Of a DNA stretch of 64,000 nt, positions 56,022 through 64,000 are shown piece after piece. The translations under genes were made by a program, and so were the position numbers. The notes beneath the pieces are model-generated. The model saw only the letters and a program-made list of their open reading frames with translations, ran no database searches and was not told where the DNA came from. Each line of letters opens with the position of its first letter. Position 1 is the first letter of the stretch. Source of the DNA: Peptoniphilus catoniae (GTDB taxonomy: Bacteria > Bacillota > Clostridia > Tissierellales > Peptoniphilaceae). The stretch lies in NCBI RefSeq assembly GCF_901447155.2, contig NZ_LR588417.1, positions 61,836-125,835 on the forward strand, read 5' to 3'.

Positions 56022-57518
56022 ATGGAAAAATTAATTTTAACAGGCAAACCTTTAAGCCTTCAAGATGTTTATGAAGTGGCATTTGAAAATCGCTTAGTTG
56101 ATATTTCAGATGATGCGAAAAATCGCGTTAAGGCTGCAAGGCAAATTTTATTTGATATGGCGGCTGAAGGAAAACCTGTATATGGACTGAACAGAGGGGT
56201 AGGTTGGAACAAGGACAAGGAATTTGACGAAGATTTTTTTGCTCAATACAATAGGAACCTTTTAAATTCTCACTGTTTAGGAGTAGGCCCCTATCACACA
56301 GATGAACAGGTAAGGGCAATTCTACTAATTAGACTTAATAAGGCCCTTGCAGGTTGCACAGGTCTTAGCTTGGATTTGGCAGACCATTACAAAAGTTTTT
56401 TGAATTACAGAATCCATCCAAGAATTCCCATGAGGTCCTCTGTAGGTGAAGCCGACATTACGACACTTTCACATATAGGCTTGGCCTTTATTGGAGAAGA
56501 GGATGTAAGCTTTAATGGTGAAATTGTAAATTCTAAAATCGCCATGGACAAGGTAGGGCTTGAACCGGTAAAGCTTGGACCTAAGGATGGACTTAGCATT
56601 GTTTCTTCCAACGCTCAGGGAGAGGCTATGACCGCTATTATACTTAAAGAGATTAAAGATCTTGTAAAAATGGCCAACCTTGTTTTCTGTATGAGTTTGG
56701 AAGGACTTAACGGAGTTACTGAACAACTTAGAGAAGACGTAAATGCCCTTAGAGGAATTAAGGGTCAAATAGAAGCTGCAAGTATGTGTAGAGAATTTTT
56801 AAAGGGCAGCTACCTTTATGAGTATGACCCTAAAAGAGCTCTTCAAGACCCATTAAGTTTTCGTTGTGCACATTCAGTAAACGGAGCTTTATATGATGCC
56901 CTTAAATATGTTGAGGAACAACTTAACATATCCATGAATTCAACAGACGATAATCCTTGCATAATTATTGATGAACAATCATCTTTTGTAAGTTCCAACT
57001 TCGAGGTTACTTCCCTTGCTATAGGAGTTGAGATGTTGGCTGTTGGTCTTAGTCACTTATCAAAGTCATCCTGCTACAGAATGATTAAACTTGCAGATCC
57101 GGCTTTCACAGGTTTAACCCGTTTCTTAACACCTAAAGAAGTTACAACAATTGCCTTTGGTACAATTCAAAAAACATATACAATGCTTGATACTCAAAAT
57201 CGAGGACTTGCAAATCCTTCTTCAATGGACTTTTATGCAATGGCAGGAGGAATTGAGGATCATGCAAGTAATTTGCCTCTAGCTTGCTATAAGATAATGC
57301 AAATGCTGGACAATATTTATTACATATTAGGAATTGAAGCAATGCATGCTGCACAAGCCATAGACCTAAGAGGAGATATTAAGTTAGGTCGAGGCACTTC
57401 AAAAGCTTATAAGATTTTTAGAGAGTATGTTAAGTTCTATGACAAGGATAGAAATCTTTCCAGAGACATACAAAAAGCTTATGAGTGTATTAAATCAAAG
57501 AAATTCATAAATATCTGA
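56022..57518 (+). CDS. MIO-less histidine ammonia-lyase homologue, candidate ergothionase
   Basis: 498 residues, full-length HAL/PAL fold: YGLNRGVG, NLLNSHCLGVG, STDDNPCIII, EDHAS. The Ala-Ser-Gly triad that forms the MIO cofactor (residues 142-144 of Pseudomonas HAL) is missing; the aligned stretch is SVGEADITTLSH (Glu143-Ala144-Asp145). Tyr of YSLR is Leu (QDPLSFR) and NFHG is NFEV. Canonical histidine deamination is therefore unlikely. Ergothionase, which releases trimethylamine from ergothioneine, is a HAL homologue reported to lack MIO. The BCCT transporter gene 8 bases downstream supports a betaine substrate. The start has GAGGTGA. Confidence 0.8.
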   Translation: MEKLILTGKPLSLQDVYEVAFENRLVDISDDAKNRVKAARQILFDMAAEGKPVYGLNRGVGWNKDKEFDEDFFAQYNRNLLNSHCLGVGPYHTDEQVRAILLIRLNKALAGCTGLSLDLADHYKSFLNYRIHPRIPMRSSVGEADITTLSHIGLAFIGEEDVSFNGEIVNSKIAMDKVGLEPVKLGPKDGLSIVSSNAQGEAMTAIILKEIKDLVKMANLVFCMSLEGLNGVTEQLREDVNALRGIKGQIEAASMCREFLKGSYLYEYDPKRALQDPLSFRCAHSVNGALYDALKYVEEQLNISMNSTDDNPCIIIDEQSSFVSSNFEVTSLAIGVEMLAVGLSHLSKSSCYRMIKLADPAFTGLTRFLTPKEVTTIAFGTIQKTYTMLDTQNRGLANPSSMDFYAMAGGIEDHASNLPLACYKIMQMLDNIYYILGIEAMHAAQAIDLRGDIKLGRGTSKAYKIFREYVKFYDKDRNLSRDIQKAYECIKSKKFINI

Positions 57519-57526
57519 GGTGGAAC

Positions 57527-59077
57527 ATGGAAAAGAAAAAAATTGATAAAAAAGAAGTTCGTTGGGGAGTCTTTATCCCTGGATTTATATTAATGTTTAC
57601 TGCCGCTATAATCGGAATTGTAAATAACCAAGCTCTATCAACTATATCAAATAATATATTTAAGTGGTCCTTGGACAATTTCGGATGGCTATACCAAATT
57701 ATTACGATTTTTGTTTTAATTTTAACCTTAACTATTATGTTTTCCAAGGTAGGAAGTATTCGTCTGGGAGGAAAGGACGCCAAACCTCGTTTTTCATTTA
57801 TGACTTGGTTTGCCATGACTCTAACAGGTGGAGTTGCTACAGGTATTGTTACCTGGGGTGTTAACGAACCTATTATTTATTATGGTAATGTTTGGGGAGA
57901 GCTGGACAAGCTTGGAATAGAACCTTTTTCAGAGGAAGCTCTACGCTTTGCCATGGGAAGATGTTTCTACAACTGGACCTTCCCTCCCTATGCAATATAT
58001 GCTTTAATGGGTGTTTTAACAGCCTATGTATACTTTAATAAAAAACAACAGCTTTCAGTTACATCAACTCTTACACCTTTATTTGGAGAAAAAATCAAGA
58101 ACTCAAAAGCATCAACTGTAATTGACGTTTTATCCATGCTGGGAGTAGCTATTGGACTTTCTTCAGGATTTACAGTTTGCCTTGTACTTTTAACAACAGG
58201 TTTAAAATCAGGCTATGGTATTGAATCAACTATGCCTTTATTTATAGGCTTAGGTCTTTTAATTGTAGTTTTGTTCTCAGCATCTTCTTATGTAGGACTT
58301 GATAAAGGCTTGGCAAAGGTGGGTAACTTAAATGCTTACTTCTACTATGGACTGTTAATTTTCTTATTTGTTGTAGGACCGACTTTGTTTATTTTAAGAA
58401 ATACTACAGCAGGTATGGCTGAGTGGTTACATAACTTCTGGAGATGGGGACTTGATCCTATTGATATAGGTGGAGAAGCCTTAGTTCGTTCATGGACCCT
58501 ATTTGACTTTTCCGTTTGGATTGCCTATGCTCCTGTAACGGGAATTTTCTTGGCACAAATTTCTTATGGAAGAACAATTAGAGAATTTTTAACTATAAAC
58601 CTTTTGTTACCGGCTATTTTCGGTATCATTTGGTTCGGAGTTTGGGGAAACAATGCTTTATTTATGCAAATGACAGGAGAATTGGATTTAGTAAACGCAA
58701 TTCAAAATACCAATGCAACTATGGCTCTCTTTGAATTTATCAAGAGTCTGCCTCTGTCAGCTATTATTATCCCGATTAATCTTTTTATAATTCTAATGTC
58801 CTTTGTAACAGCTGCTGATGCTACATCAACATCAATTGCATCTATGTGCATGAAAAATATTCCTATAGGATCTGAGGCTCCCGGACCTATGAAAATTATC
58901 TGGGGTGCAACTATTGCTTGTATAGCTATAGTTATGGCAGCCTTTGGCGGAGGAGAACAGGGAGTTCAAGGAGTTAAGGACTTGGCTGCTGCAGGTGGAT
59001 TTGTAGTATTGTTTATCTTTATACTTCAAGTTATCTCAGCAATAAAAACCTTCTTCTTTGATAAGCTTGAAGAATAA
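57527..59077 (+). CDS. BCCT-family betaine/carnitine/choline-type transporter
   Basis: 516 residues, about twelve membrane segments. The Trp-rich signature region reads FSVWIAYAPVTGIFLAQISY followed by GRTIREF. The third-helix motif, usually G-M-G-I-G, is G-V-A-T-G here (GGVATGIVTWGVNEP), so coupling or substrate specificity may differ. It moves quaternary ammonium compounds. It directly follows the MIO-less lyase gene, which suggests ergothioneine or a similar histidine betaine as substrate. The start has GAGGTGG. Confidence 0.92.
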   Translation: MEKKKIDKKEVRWGVFIPGFILMFTAAIIGIVNNQALSTISNNIFKWSLDNFGWLYQIITIFVLILTLTIMFSKVGSIRLGGKDAKPRFSFMTWFAMTLTGGVATGIVTWGVNEPIIYYGNVWGELDKLGIEPFSEEALRFAMGRCFYNWTFPPYAIYALMGVLTAYVYFNKKQQLSVTSTLTPLFGEKIKNSKASTVIDVLSMLGVAIGLSSGFTVCLVLLTTGLKSGYGIESTMPLFIGLGLLIVVLFSASSYVGLDKGLAKVGNLNAYFYYGLLIFLFVVGPTLFILRNTTAGMAEWLHNFWRWGLDPIDIGGEALVRSWTLFDFSVWIAYAPVTGIFLAQISYGRTIREFLTINLLLPAIFGIIWFGVWGNNALFMQMTGELDLVNAIQNTNATMALFEFIKSLPLSAIIIPINLFIILMSFVTAADATSTSIASMCMKNIPIGSEAPGPMKIIWGATIACIAIVMAAFGGGEQGVQGVKDLAAAGGFVVLFIFILQVISAIKTFFFDKLEE

Positions 59078-59135
59078 AAAATTTATAGCATTTGAAATAA
59101 TTTAATGATTATAATAGAATACTCATTGGGTATAT

Positions 59136-59167
59136 AAAGAGCGGCAGATTTATAGCTGCTCTTTATT
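59136..59167 (+). terminator. Terminator of the lyase-BCCT operon
   Basis: AAAGAGCGGC and GCTGCTCTTT arms with a G-U pair, followed by ATT. Confidence 0.75.
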
Positions 59168-59195
59168 AATTTATAATGGAAGATGTGAAGATTCT

Positions 59196-59837
59196 ATGCG
59201 TATTAAAAGGATAAGTATTAAAGGACAGGTATTTGATTTAATTAAGGAGAAAATTCTAAAAAAGGAATATAAGCTTGGAGAATATATAAATATTCAGGAG
59301 CTTACAAGGCAACTTTCTGTTAGCAATACTCCTATTAGAGAAGCTTTGTCCTCATTGGAGGCGGAGGGTTTAATTGAATTATCCGACAACTCTAAATACA
59401 AGGTTATTGACTTATCTGAAAAGGAAATTGTCGACTTAAATGAGAGTATTTTAATTCTACTCCTAGGCTCTCTTAACCTGATAAGGCAAAAGAATAGGGT
59501 GGCTATTTTAGAAGATCTTCTTGAGAAAGCATACTTGGACCATTTAAAAATATATGAAATGAAAAAAGCCTTTGATTATGAATACATTAAAACATCCCTT
59601 AACTTTGACAGGCAATTTGTTGTTGCAACGGATAATGTCTATATGGGTAGAGAGTTTGACAGTTTAGTAAATCTTTTACTTTTAACATCAATTTACAATA
59701 AAAGTGCCTATAAAGATATACACTTTGAGGAACACCGCCTTATGTTTGAAGCTATAAAGAAAAGAGATTTTGATGAAATAGAAAACATTTTAAAAAGGCA
59801 TTTTAATAAAAAAGAAAGTGATATGGATTACAGTTAA
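59196..59837 (+). CDS. GntR-family regulator with FCD-like domain
   Basis: 213 residues. N-terminal winged helix with ELTRQLSVSNTPIREALSSLE; C-terminal helical domain with His/Asp positions typical of FCD metal sites (NFDRQF, FEEHRL, KRHFNKK). It is the gene after the lyase and BCCT transporter and is a probable local regulator. It has its own terminator. The start ATG 59196 has only a weak ribosome-binding site. Confidence 0.88.
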   Translation: MRIKRISIKGQVFDLIKEKILKKEYKLGEYINIQELTRQLSVSNTPIREALSSLEAEGLIELSDNSKYKVIDLSEKEIVDLNESILILLLGSLNLIRQKNRVAILEDLLEKAYLDHLKIYEMKKAFDYEYIKTSLNFDRQFVVATDNVYMGREFDSLVNLLLLTSIYNKSAYKDIHFEEHRLMFEAIKKRDFDEIENILKRHFNKKESDMDYS

Positions 59838-59869
59838 GTTTGTGATTAAAAGTCAAATAGAAATAAGAA

Positions 59870-59906
59870 AAAGGACCTACTTGTTTATAGAGTAGGTCCT
59901 TTTTTA
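59870..59906 (+). terminator. Bidirectional terminator after the GntR gene
   Basis: AAAGGACCTACT and AGTAGGTCCTTT arms with T runs on both strands. It also ends the tRNA transcript on the minus strand. Confidence 0.88.
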
Positions 59907-59923
59907 TAGTATAAAAATTTTTA

Positions 59924-60000
59924 TGGTGCACACAAGAGGAATTGAACCCCCGGCCTAGGCTTTAGGAGAGCCTCGCTCTATCCTACTGAGCTATGTGTGC
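59924..60000 (-). tRNA. tRNA-Arg (anticodon CCT)
   Basis: On the minus strand a full cloverleaf is visible: acceptor GCACACA with TGTGTGC, D-arm GCTC...GAGC, anticodon stem AGGCT/AGCCT with loop CTCCTAA (anticodon CCT, reading AGG), T-arm with TTCAATT, and an encoded 3' ACCA. Length is 77 bases including CCA. The T-stem has wobble pairs. Confidence 0.93.
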
Positions 60001-60113
60001 ATTAAATAAATTTTATTATAAGTTAAAGAATATGTCAATTATTTGAAAAATTTTGTAGAAGTTCATATAAATTAAGAACTATAAAATGTTTATCTTAAAT
60101 ATAAGAACATAAA

Positions 60114-60136
60114 AAAGGGCGGCAATCCCGCCCTTT
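60114..60136 (-). terminator. Terminator of hutI
   Basis: AAAGGGCGG, loop CAATC, CCGCCCTTT; on the minus strand it is followed by TTT, 10 bases after the hutI stop. Confidence 0.88.
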
Positions 60137-60146
60137 AATTTAAAAA

Positions 60147-61412
60147 TTATTTAAGTCTTTGTCTGTTTTCTACTACTAACTCACCTTTTTTATAAACTTG
60201 TGAGCATAGGTTTGTAGCAAAGAAGTATAAAGTATAGTCAAGGTTAGGTGCGTCAAATATAGTTATATCTGCATCCTTTCCTTCATCAAAGCTTCCGATT
60301 TTGTCCGCTCTTGCAACTGAATAAGCAGCGTTAATAGTAACTGCATTATATACTTCAATTGGTGTAAGCTTCATAGCCAAGCAGCCTAATTGCATAATGA
60401 ATTGTAGGTTTGCTGTTGGACATGAACCTGGATTACAGTCTGTAGTAAGAGTAATTGCCATACCTGCATCAAGCATCTTTCTTGCAGGAGCAAAAGTATC
60501 AGCCATTAAAGAGAAAGTTGTTCCGGGAAGAAGATTTCCTATAACTCCTGCCTCAGCAAGTTTTTTAATATCTTCATCAGTTATAACCATAAGGTGTTCT
60601 GCTGATGTAGTTTTAAGTTCAGCCGCTACACTTGATCCGCCAATAGATTCAATTTCATCAGCATGGATTCTGGTTTTAAGTCCGGCCTCTTGAGCAGCCT
60701 TTAAGATTCTTCTTGATTGATCCGCTGTAAATACTCCCTTTTCGCAGAAAACATCACAAAATTCAGCCAAGTTTTCTTCAACAACCTTAGGCATCATTTC
60801 TATAACTTGATCTACAAACTTATCAGGATTGTCTTTAAGATCTGTAGGTATTGCATGAGCTGCCATAAAAGTTGATACAAGATCTATAGGAAGGTCCTTG
60901 TCAAGCTTTTTAACAACCTCCATTTGTCTTTTTTCAGTTTCCCAGTTAAGACCGTAGCCTGATTTAGCTTCAACAGTAGTAACTCCATGTACCATCATAT
61001 GATCAAGAAGCTTTTCGGTTTTATTGTAAAGGTCTTCAAAAGAAGCTTCTCTTGTAGCTCTTTGAGTAGAAAGAATGCCACCGCCTTGTTCAAGAATTTC
61101 AAGATAGGTTACTCCGTTTAACTTCTTTGAAAATTCATGTTCACGGCTACCGCCATACACAAGGTGAGTGTGGGCATCTATAAGACCTGGAGCTGCGGTT
61201 TTGCCTTTAAGGTCAACCATTTTAGTTTTGTCGGACTTTAGTTCCTCAGGCACACTGCCTTCTCCAACTTTTAAAATTTTGCCGTCGGCTATAGCTATAT
61301 ATCCGTTCTTTAAAACTGTAGCCTTGTTCATCTCATCTCCACGTAGTGGATGTCCCGGGTCATTAGGGACAAAGATTTCATTAAGATTGTATAAAATTTT
61401 ATCTGCAGTCAT
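60147..61412 (-). CDS. hutI: Imidazolonepropionase
   Basis: 421 residues, amidohydrolase fold. Metal site [14 protein letters not shown], further ligands in [20 protein letters not shown] and a conserved Asp in [13 protein letters not shown]. It opens imidazolone propionate to formiminoglutamate in histidine breakdown. The frame is open to 61439, but GGAGG sets ATG 61412. It is divergent from hutU with a shared intergenic region. Confidence 0.95.
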   Translation of the reverse strand: MTADKILYNLNEIFVPNDPGHPLRGDEMNKATVLKNGYIAIADGKILKVGEGSVPEELKSDKTKMVDLKGKTAAPGLIDAHTHLVYGGSREHEFSKKLNGVTYLEILEQGGGILSTQRATREASFEDLYNKTEKLLDHMMVHGVTTVEAKSGYGLNWETEKRQMEVVKKLDKDLPIDLVSTFMAAHAIPTDLKDNPDKFVDQVIEMMPKVVEENLAEFCDVFCEKGVFTADQSRRILKAAQEAGLKTRIHADEIESIGGSSVAAELKTTSAEHLMVITDEDIKKLAEAGVIGNLLPGTTFSLMADTFAPARKMLDAGMAITLTTDCNPGSCPTANLQFIMQLGCLAMKLTPIEVYNAVTINAAYSVARADKIGSFDEGKDADITIFDAPNLDYTLYFFATNLCSQVYKKGELVVENRQRLK

Positions 61413-61682
61413 AATTACCTCCATTATTAAAAATATCAAATCCTTTTACAATGTTGTCTGTATGGTTTATAATTGTTATTGGAAACGTACATATATTAGT
61501 ATAATATACTAATTAAATTAAATCTACCATGGGTCTAATTAACATCTAAGGGGCCAAGACCGAATAGTTGGGCAAATTTTCAAGTGGAGATTGTAACGTT
61601 TTCTCGACGTTGACTTTTTAAAGACGAAAAAAGCATAATATATCTTTCAGAAAGTTTATATTTTATTTAAGGAGGAATAAAA
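61413..61682. promoter_or_regulatory. Divergent hutI-hutU control region
   Basis: The 270-base gap contains a palindrome ATTAGTAT-AAT-ATACTAAT at 61495-61513, an inverted repeat AACGT/ACGTT at about 61596-61611, a near-match to a catabolite-response element around 61480-61493 (TGGAAACGTACATA), and a hutU promoter TTGACT (61610-61615), 18-base spacer, CATAAT (61634-61639). Confidence 0.6.
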
Positions 61683-63710
61683 ATGCTAAACAATAATGAT
61701 ATTGCAGGAGCAATGAAGATTAAGTTAGAGTTCGACGAACTTCCTGAACTTCCTAAGTTTAAAGAAGGAATTCGTAGAGCACCTGACAGAGGATTTAGAT
61801 TATCTCAAGCTCAAACTGAATTGGCACTTAAAAACGCACTAAGATACATCCCTGAAAAATTCCATGAACAATTAATTCCTGAGTTCTTAGAAGAACTTAC
61901 AACTAGAGGAAGAATCTACGGATACAGATTTAGACCTGAAGGAAGACTTTACGGTAAGCCAATTGATGAGTACAAAGGTAACTGTATTGAAGGTAAAGCT
62001 TGCCAAGTAATGATTGAAAACAACCTTGACTTTGACGTAGCTTTATATCCTTACGAATTAGTAACTTACGGTGAAACAGGATCTGTATGTCACAACTGGA
62101 TGCAATACAGACTTATTAAAAAGTACCTTGAAGTAATGACTGATGAACAAACACTAGTTGTTGAATCAGGTCACCCACTAGGACTTTTCGCATCAAGAAA
62201 GAACTCTCCAAGAGTTATAATCACTAACGGTCTATTAGTTGGCGAATATGACAACCATGATGACTGGGAAATCGCAGAAGAAATGGGAGTTACCAACTAC
62301 GGACAAATGACAGCAGGCGGCTGGATGTACATTGGACCTCAAGGTATAGTTCACGGTACATTTAACACTATCCTAAACGCAGGTAGATTAAAATTAGGTC
62401 TTAAGGCTGAAGACGACTTAAGAGGAAAACTATTTGTAACATCAGGACTAGGCGGAATGAGTGGTGCTCAAGGTAAAGCAGCAGAAATCGCTCACGCTGT
62501 AGGTGTTGTTGCAGAAGTTGACTACTCAAGAATTGAAACAAGACTTGAACAAGGTTGGGTTTCAAAAGTAGCTGAAACTCCAGAAGAAACAATGAAACTT
62601 GCTAAAGAATATCTAGAAAAAGAAGAAGCAATGTCAATCGCTTATCACGGAAACATTGTAGATCTTCTACATTACATTGACAAAAACAATATTCACGTTG
62701 ACCTACTTTCTGACCAAACTTCATGCCACAACGCATATGATGGTGGATATTGTCCAGTAGGAATTTCTTTCGAAGAAAGAACAAGACTACTTGCTGAAGA
62801 TCATGACAAATTCGTTAAACTTGTTAACGATACATTAAGACAACACTTTGAAGTTATCAAAGCATTAGTTGCTAAGGGAACTTACTTCTTTGACTATGGT
62901 AACTCATTTATGAAAGCTGTATATGATGCAGGCGTTAAAGAAATATCTAAGAACGGCGTAGACGACAAAGACGGATTCATTTGGCCAAGCTACGTTGAAG
63001 ATATTATGGGACCACTTCTATTTGACTACGGATATGGACCATTCAGATGGGTATGCTTAAGCCGTAAGCACGAAGACCTAATCCAAACAGATAAGGCAGC
63101 TATGGAAGCTATCGATCCTAACAGAAGATACCAAGACAGAGATAACTACAACTGGATTAGAGACGCTGAAAAGAACAAGCTAGTAGTAGGTACAGAAGCA
63201 AGAATTCTTTACCAAGACGAAGAAGGAAGAGTTAGAATAGCTCTAGCATTTAACAAACTAGTACGTGAAGGCAAGATTGGTCCTGTAATGATGGGCCGTG
63301 ACCACCATGACGTATCAGGCGTTGACTCTCCATTCAGAGAAACCTCAAACATCAGAGACGGTTCAAACGTATGTGCAGACATGGCAGTACAATGCTACGC
63401 AGGTAACGCAGCAAGAGGTATGTCAGTTATAGCTCTTCACAACGGTGGCGGTGTTGGTATAGGTAAATCTATTAATGGTGGATTCGGACTAGTTCTTGAC
63501 GGATCAGAAAGAGTAGACGAAATTATTAAACTATCTCTAAGCTGGGACGTTATGGGCGGAGTTGCTAGAAGAAACTGGGCTAGAAACGAACACGCTATTG
63601 AAACTGCAGTAGAATTTAACAAGAATCGTAGTGACGGACACATCACTATTCCTTACCTAGCAGACGACAAAAAGGTTAAGGATGCAGTTGCTAAAATCTT
63701 TAACAAATAA
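61683..63710 (+). CDS. hutU: Urocanate hydratase (long form)
   Basis: 675 residues, close to the about 676-residue form known from eukaryotes and some anaerobes, longer than the about 550-residue Pseudomonas type. It uses tightly bound NAD to hydrate urocanate. Visible motifs: GETGSVCHNWMQYRLIKKYL, TSGLGGMSGAQGKA, DQTSCHNAYDGGYCPVG and the catalytic Cys in GPFRWVCLS. The codon choice is richer in AAC, TAC, GAC and CAC than the neighbours, a sign of strong expression. In this context it could also act on thiourocanate. Confidence 0.95.
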   Translation: MLNNNDIAGAMKIKLEFDELPELPKFKEGIRRAPDRGFRLSQAQTELALKNALRYIPEKFHEQLIPEFLEELTTRGRIYGYRFRPEGRLYGKPIDEYKGNCIEGKACQVMIENNLDFDVALYPYELVTYGETGSVCHNWMQYRLIKKYLEVMTDEQTLVVESGHPLGLFASRKNSPRVIITNGLLVGEYDNHDDWEIAEEMGVTNYGQMTAGGWMYIGPQGIVHGTFNTILNAGRLKLGLKAEDDLRGKLFVTSGLGGMSGAQGKAAEIAHAVGVVAEVDYSRIETRLEQGWVSKVAETPEETMKLAKEYLEKEEAMSIAYHGNIVDLLHYIDKNNIHVDLLSDQTSCHNAYDGGYCPVGISFEERTRLLAEDHDKFVKLVNDTLRQHFEVIKALVAKGTYFFDYGNSFMKAVYDAGVKEISKNGVDDKDGFIWPSYVEDIMGPLLFDYGYGPFRWVCLSRKHEDLIQTDKAAMEAIDPNRRYQDRDNYNWIRDAEKNKLVVGTEARILYQDEEGRVRIALAFNKLVREGKIGPVMMGRDHHDVSGVDSPFRETSNIRDGSNVCADMAVQCYAGNAARGMSVIALHNGGGVGIGKSINGGFGLVLDGSERVDEIIKLSLSWDVMGGVARRNWARNEHAIETAVEFNKNRSDGHITIPYLADDKKVKDAVAKIFNK

Positions 63711-63734
63711 GTTTAAGAAAAATAAATAAAAATA

Positions 63735-63775
63735 AAAACATAAGCCTTTCATATAAGAAGGGCTTATGTTTTTTA
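63735..63775 (+). terminator. Terminator of hutU
   Basis: AAAACATAAGCC and GGCTTATGTTTT arms around a 14-base loop, followed by TT, 25 bases after the stop. Confidence 0.88.
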
Positions 63776-63827
63776 TTCATTAAGAAACATTACATTTAAA
63801 ATAAAATAAAAAAAGTAAAAAAATCCC

Positions 63828-63857
63828 TTGACAAAACAAAACGAGGCAATATATAAT
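63828..63857 (+). promoter_or_regulatory. rRNA operon promoter
   Basis: TTGACA at 63828-63833, an 18-base spacer and TATAAT at 63852-63857, preceded by an A/T-rich stretch like an UP element. The leader of about 115 bases ends at the 16S gene. Confidence 0.85.
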
Positions 63858-63975
63858 AGACAAGCTACCTCAAAAAAGGCAGCAAGAACCAAGATAATTA
63901 AATAGTGTAAGAAATCATAAGCAAAGAAGCTTAGCGGAAAAAGTCAGTAAAAAGAACTGAAGCTAAGGACAAATT

Positions 63976-64000
63976 ACAATCGAGAGTTTGATCCTGGCTC
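63976..64000 (+). rRNA. 16S ribosomal RNA, 5' end
   Basis: The window ends AGAGTTTGATCCTGGCTC, the conserved start of 16S rRNA (E. coli position 8 onward; here 63983-64000). Position 1 falls near 63976. Only the first bases are present. An rRNA operon near the origin fits the rest of the window. Confidence 0.95.

Noticed and set aside
56022-57518. Simple annotation as histidine ammonia-lyase HutH
   Set aside because: The Ala-Ser-Gly triad for MIO is absent and two further active-site motifs are changed.
61470-61611. Catabolite-response elements in the hutI-hutU gap
   Set aside because: Sequences near TGGAAACGTACATA and TGTAACGTTTTC each miss the consensus by spacing or two bases; listed only as candidates in the control region.
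1-64000. CRISPR arrays, insertion sequences or prophage genes
   Set aside because: No regularly spaced repeats, transposase or phage-type genes were found; the window looks like stable core plus metabolic genes.

Overview
The window looks like the origin-proximal part of the chromosome of a low-GC Gram-positive anaerobe (Bacillota). AT-rich codon use, strong GGAGG ribosome-binding sites, the dnaN-yaaA-recF-gyrB-gyrA run, walR-walK-yycH-yycI-yycJ, rlmH and an rRNA operon at the right edge all fit. The flavodiiron protein, two-subunit Fe-S serine dehydratase, molybdenum hydroxylase and histidine-type catabolism suggest an amino-acid-fermenting Tissierellia/Clostridia relative, perhaps Peptoniphilus-like. 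The genus is a guess.

Layout. 1-8.0 kb: 3' end of dnaN, yaaA, recF, gyrB, gyrA, then a STAS / anti-sigma / sigma-factor module and a membrane protein. 8.1-13.7 kb: a FadR-type regulator divergent from a PanB-like aldolase, a TAXI-TRAP transporter and a D-2-hydroxyacid dehydrogenase. 13.9-15.9 kb (minus): DUF975 protein and a split chromate transporter. 16.0-20.0 kb: proC, a DJ-1 protein, a P1 peptidase, an ECF S component (PanT-like) and a degenerate CoaX-like protein. 20.1-26.8 kb: DUF3048 lipoprotein, MATE pump, GNAT, DnaD and DnaI-like primosome proteins, aminotransferase. 26.8-36.4 kb: ATP-grasp ligase, tpx, rlmH, antiporter with PII-like partner, DUF4230, flavodiiron protein, ZIP transporter, lipase-like hydrolase, surE, yycJ. 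36.5-41.2 kb (minus): walR-walK-yycH-yycI. 41.3-47.5 kb: acyltransferase-like membrane protein and a five-gene ABC uptake module flanked by a TIM-barrel protein and a PHP phosphatase. 47.5-50.3 kb (minus): serine dehydratase subunits and a DAACS symporter. 50.5-63.7 kb: a catabolic island. 63.8-64.0 kb: rRNA promoter and the first bases of 16S rRNA.

The catabolic island is the most interesting part. It holds a dihydroorotase/hydantoinase-type amidohydrolase, a YaaH-like transporter, a Mop-type molybdenum hydroxylase, a histidine ammonia-lyase homologue that lacks the Ala-Ser-Gly triad needed to make the MIO cofactor, a BCCT (betaine-type) transporter, a GntR regulator, hutI and hutU. A MIO-less HAL homologue beside a betaine transporter and urocanase-type enzymes fits ergothionase (ergothioneine trimethylamine-lyase) better than HutH. 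I infer an ergothioneine, or related histidine-betaine, degradation locus.

Secondary points are a CoaX-family protein with its phosphate-binding motifs lost next to a PanT-like S component, a possible pantoate/ketopantoate salvage or degradation operon under a FadR-like operator placed between its -35 and -10, and an anti-sigma factor without the ATP-binding glycine loops.
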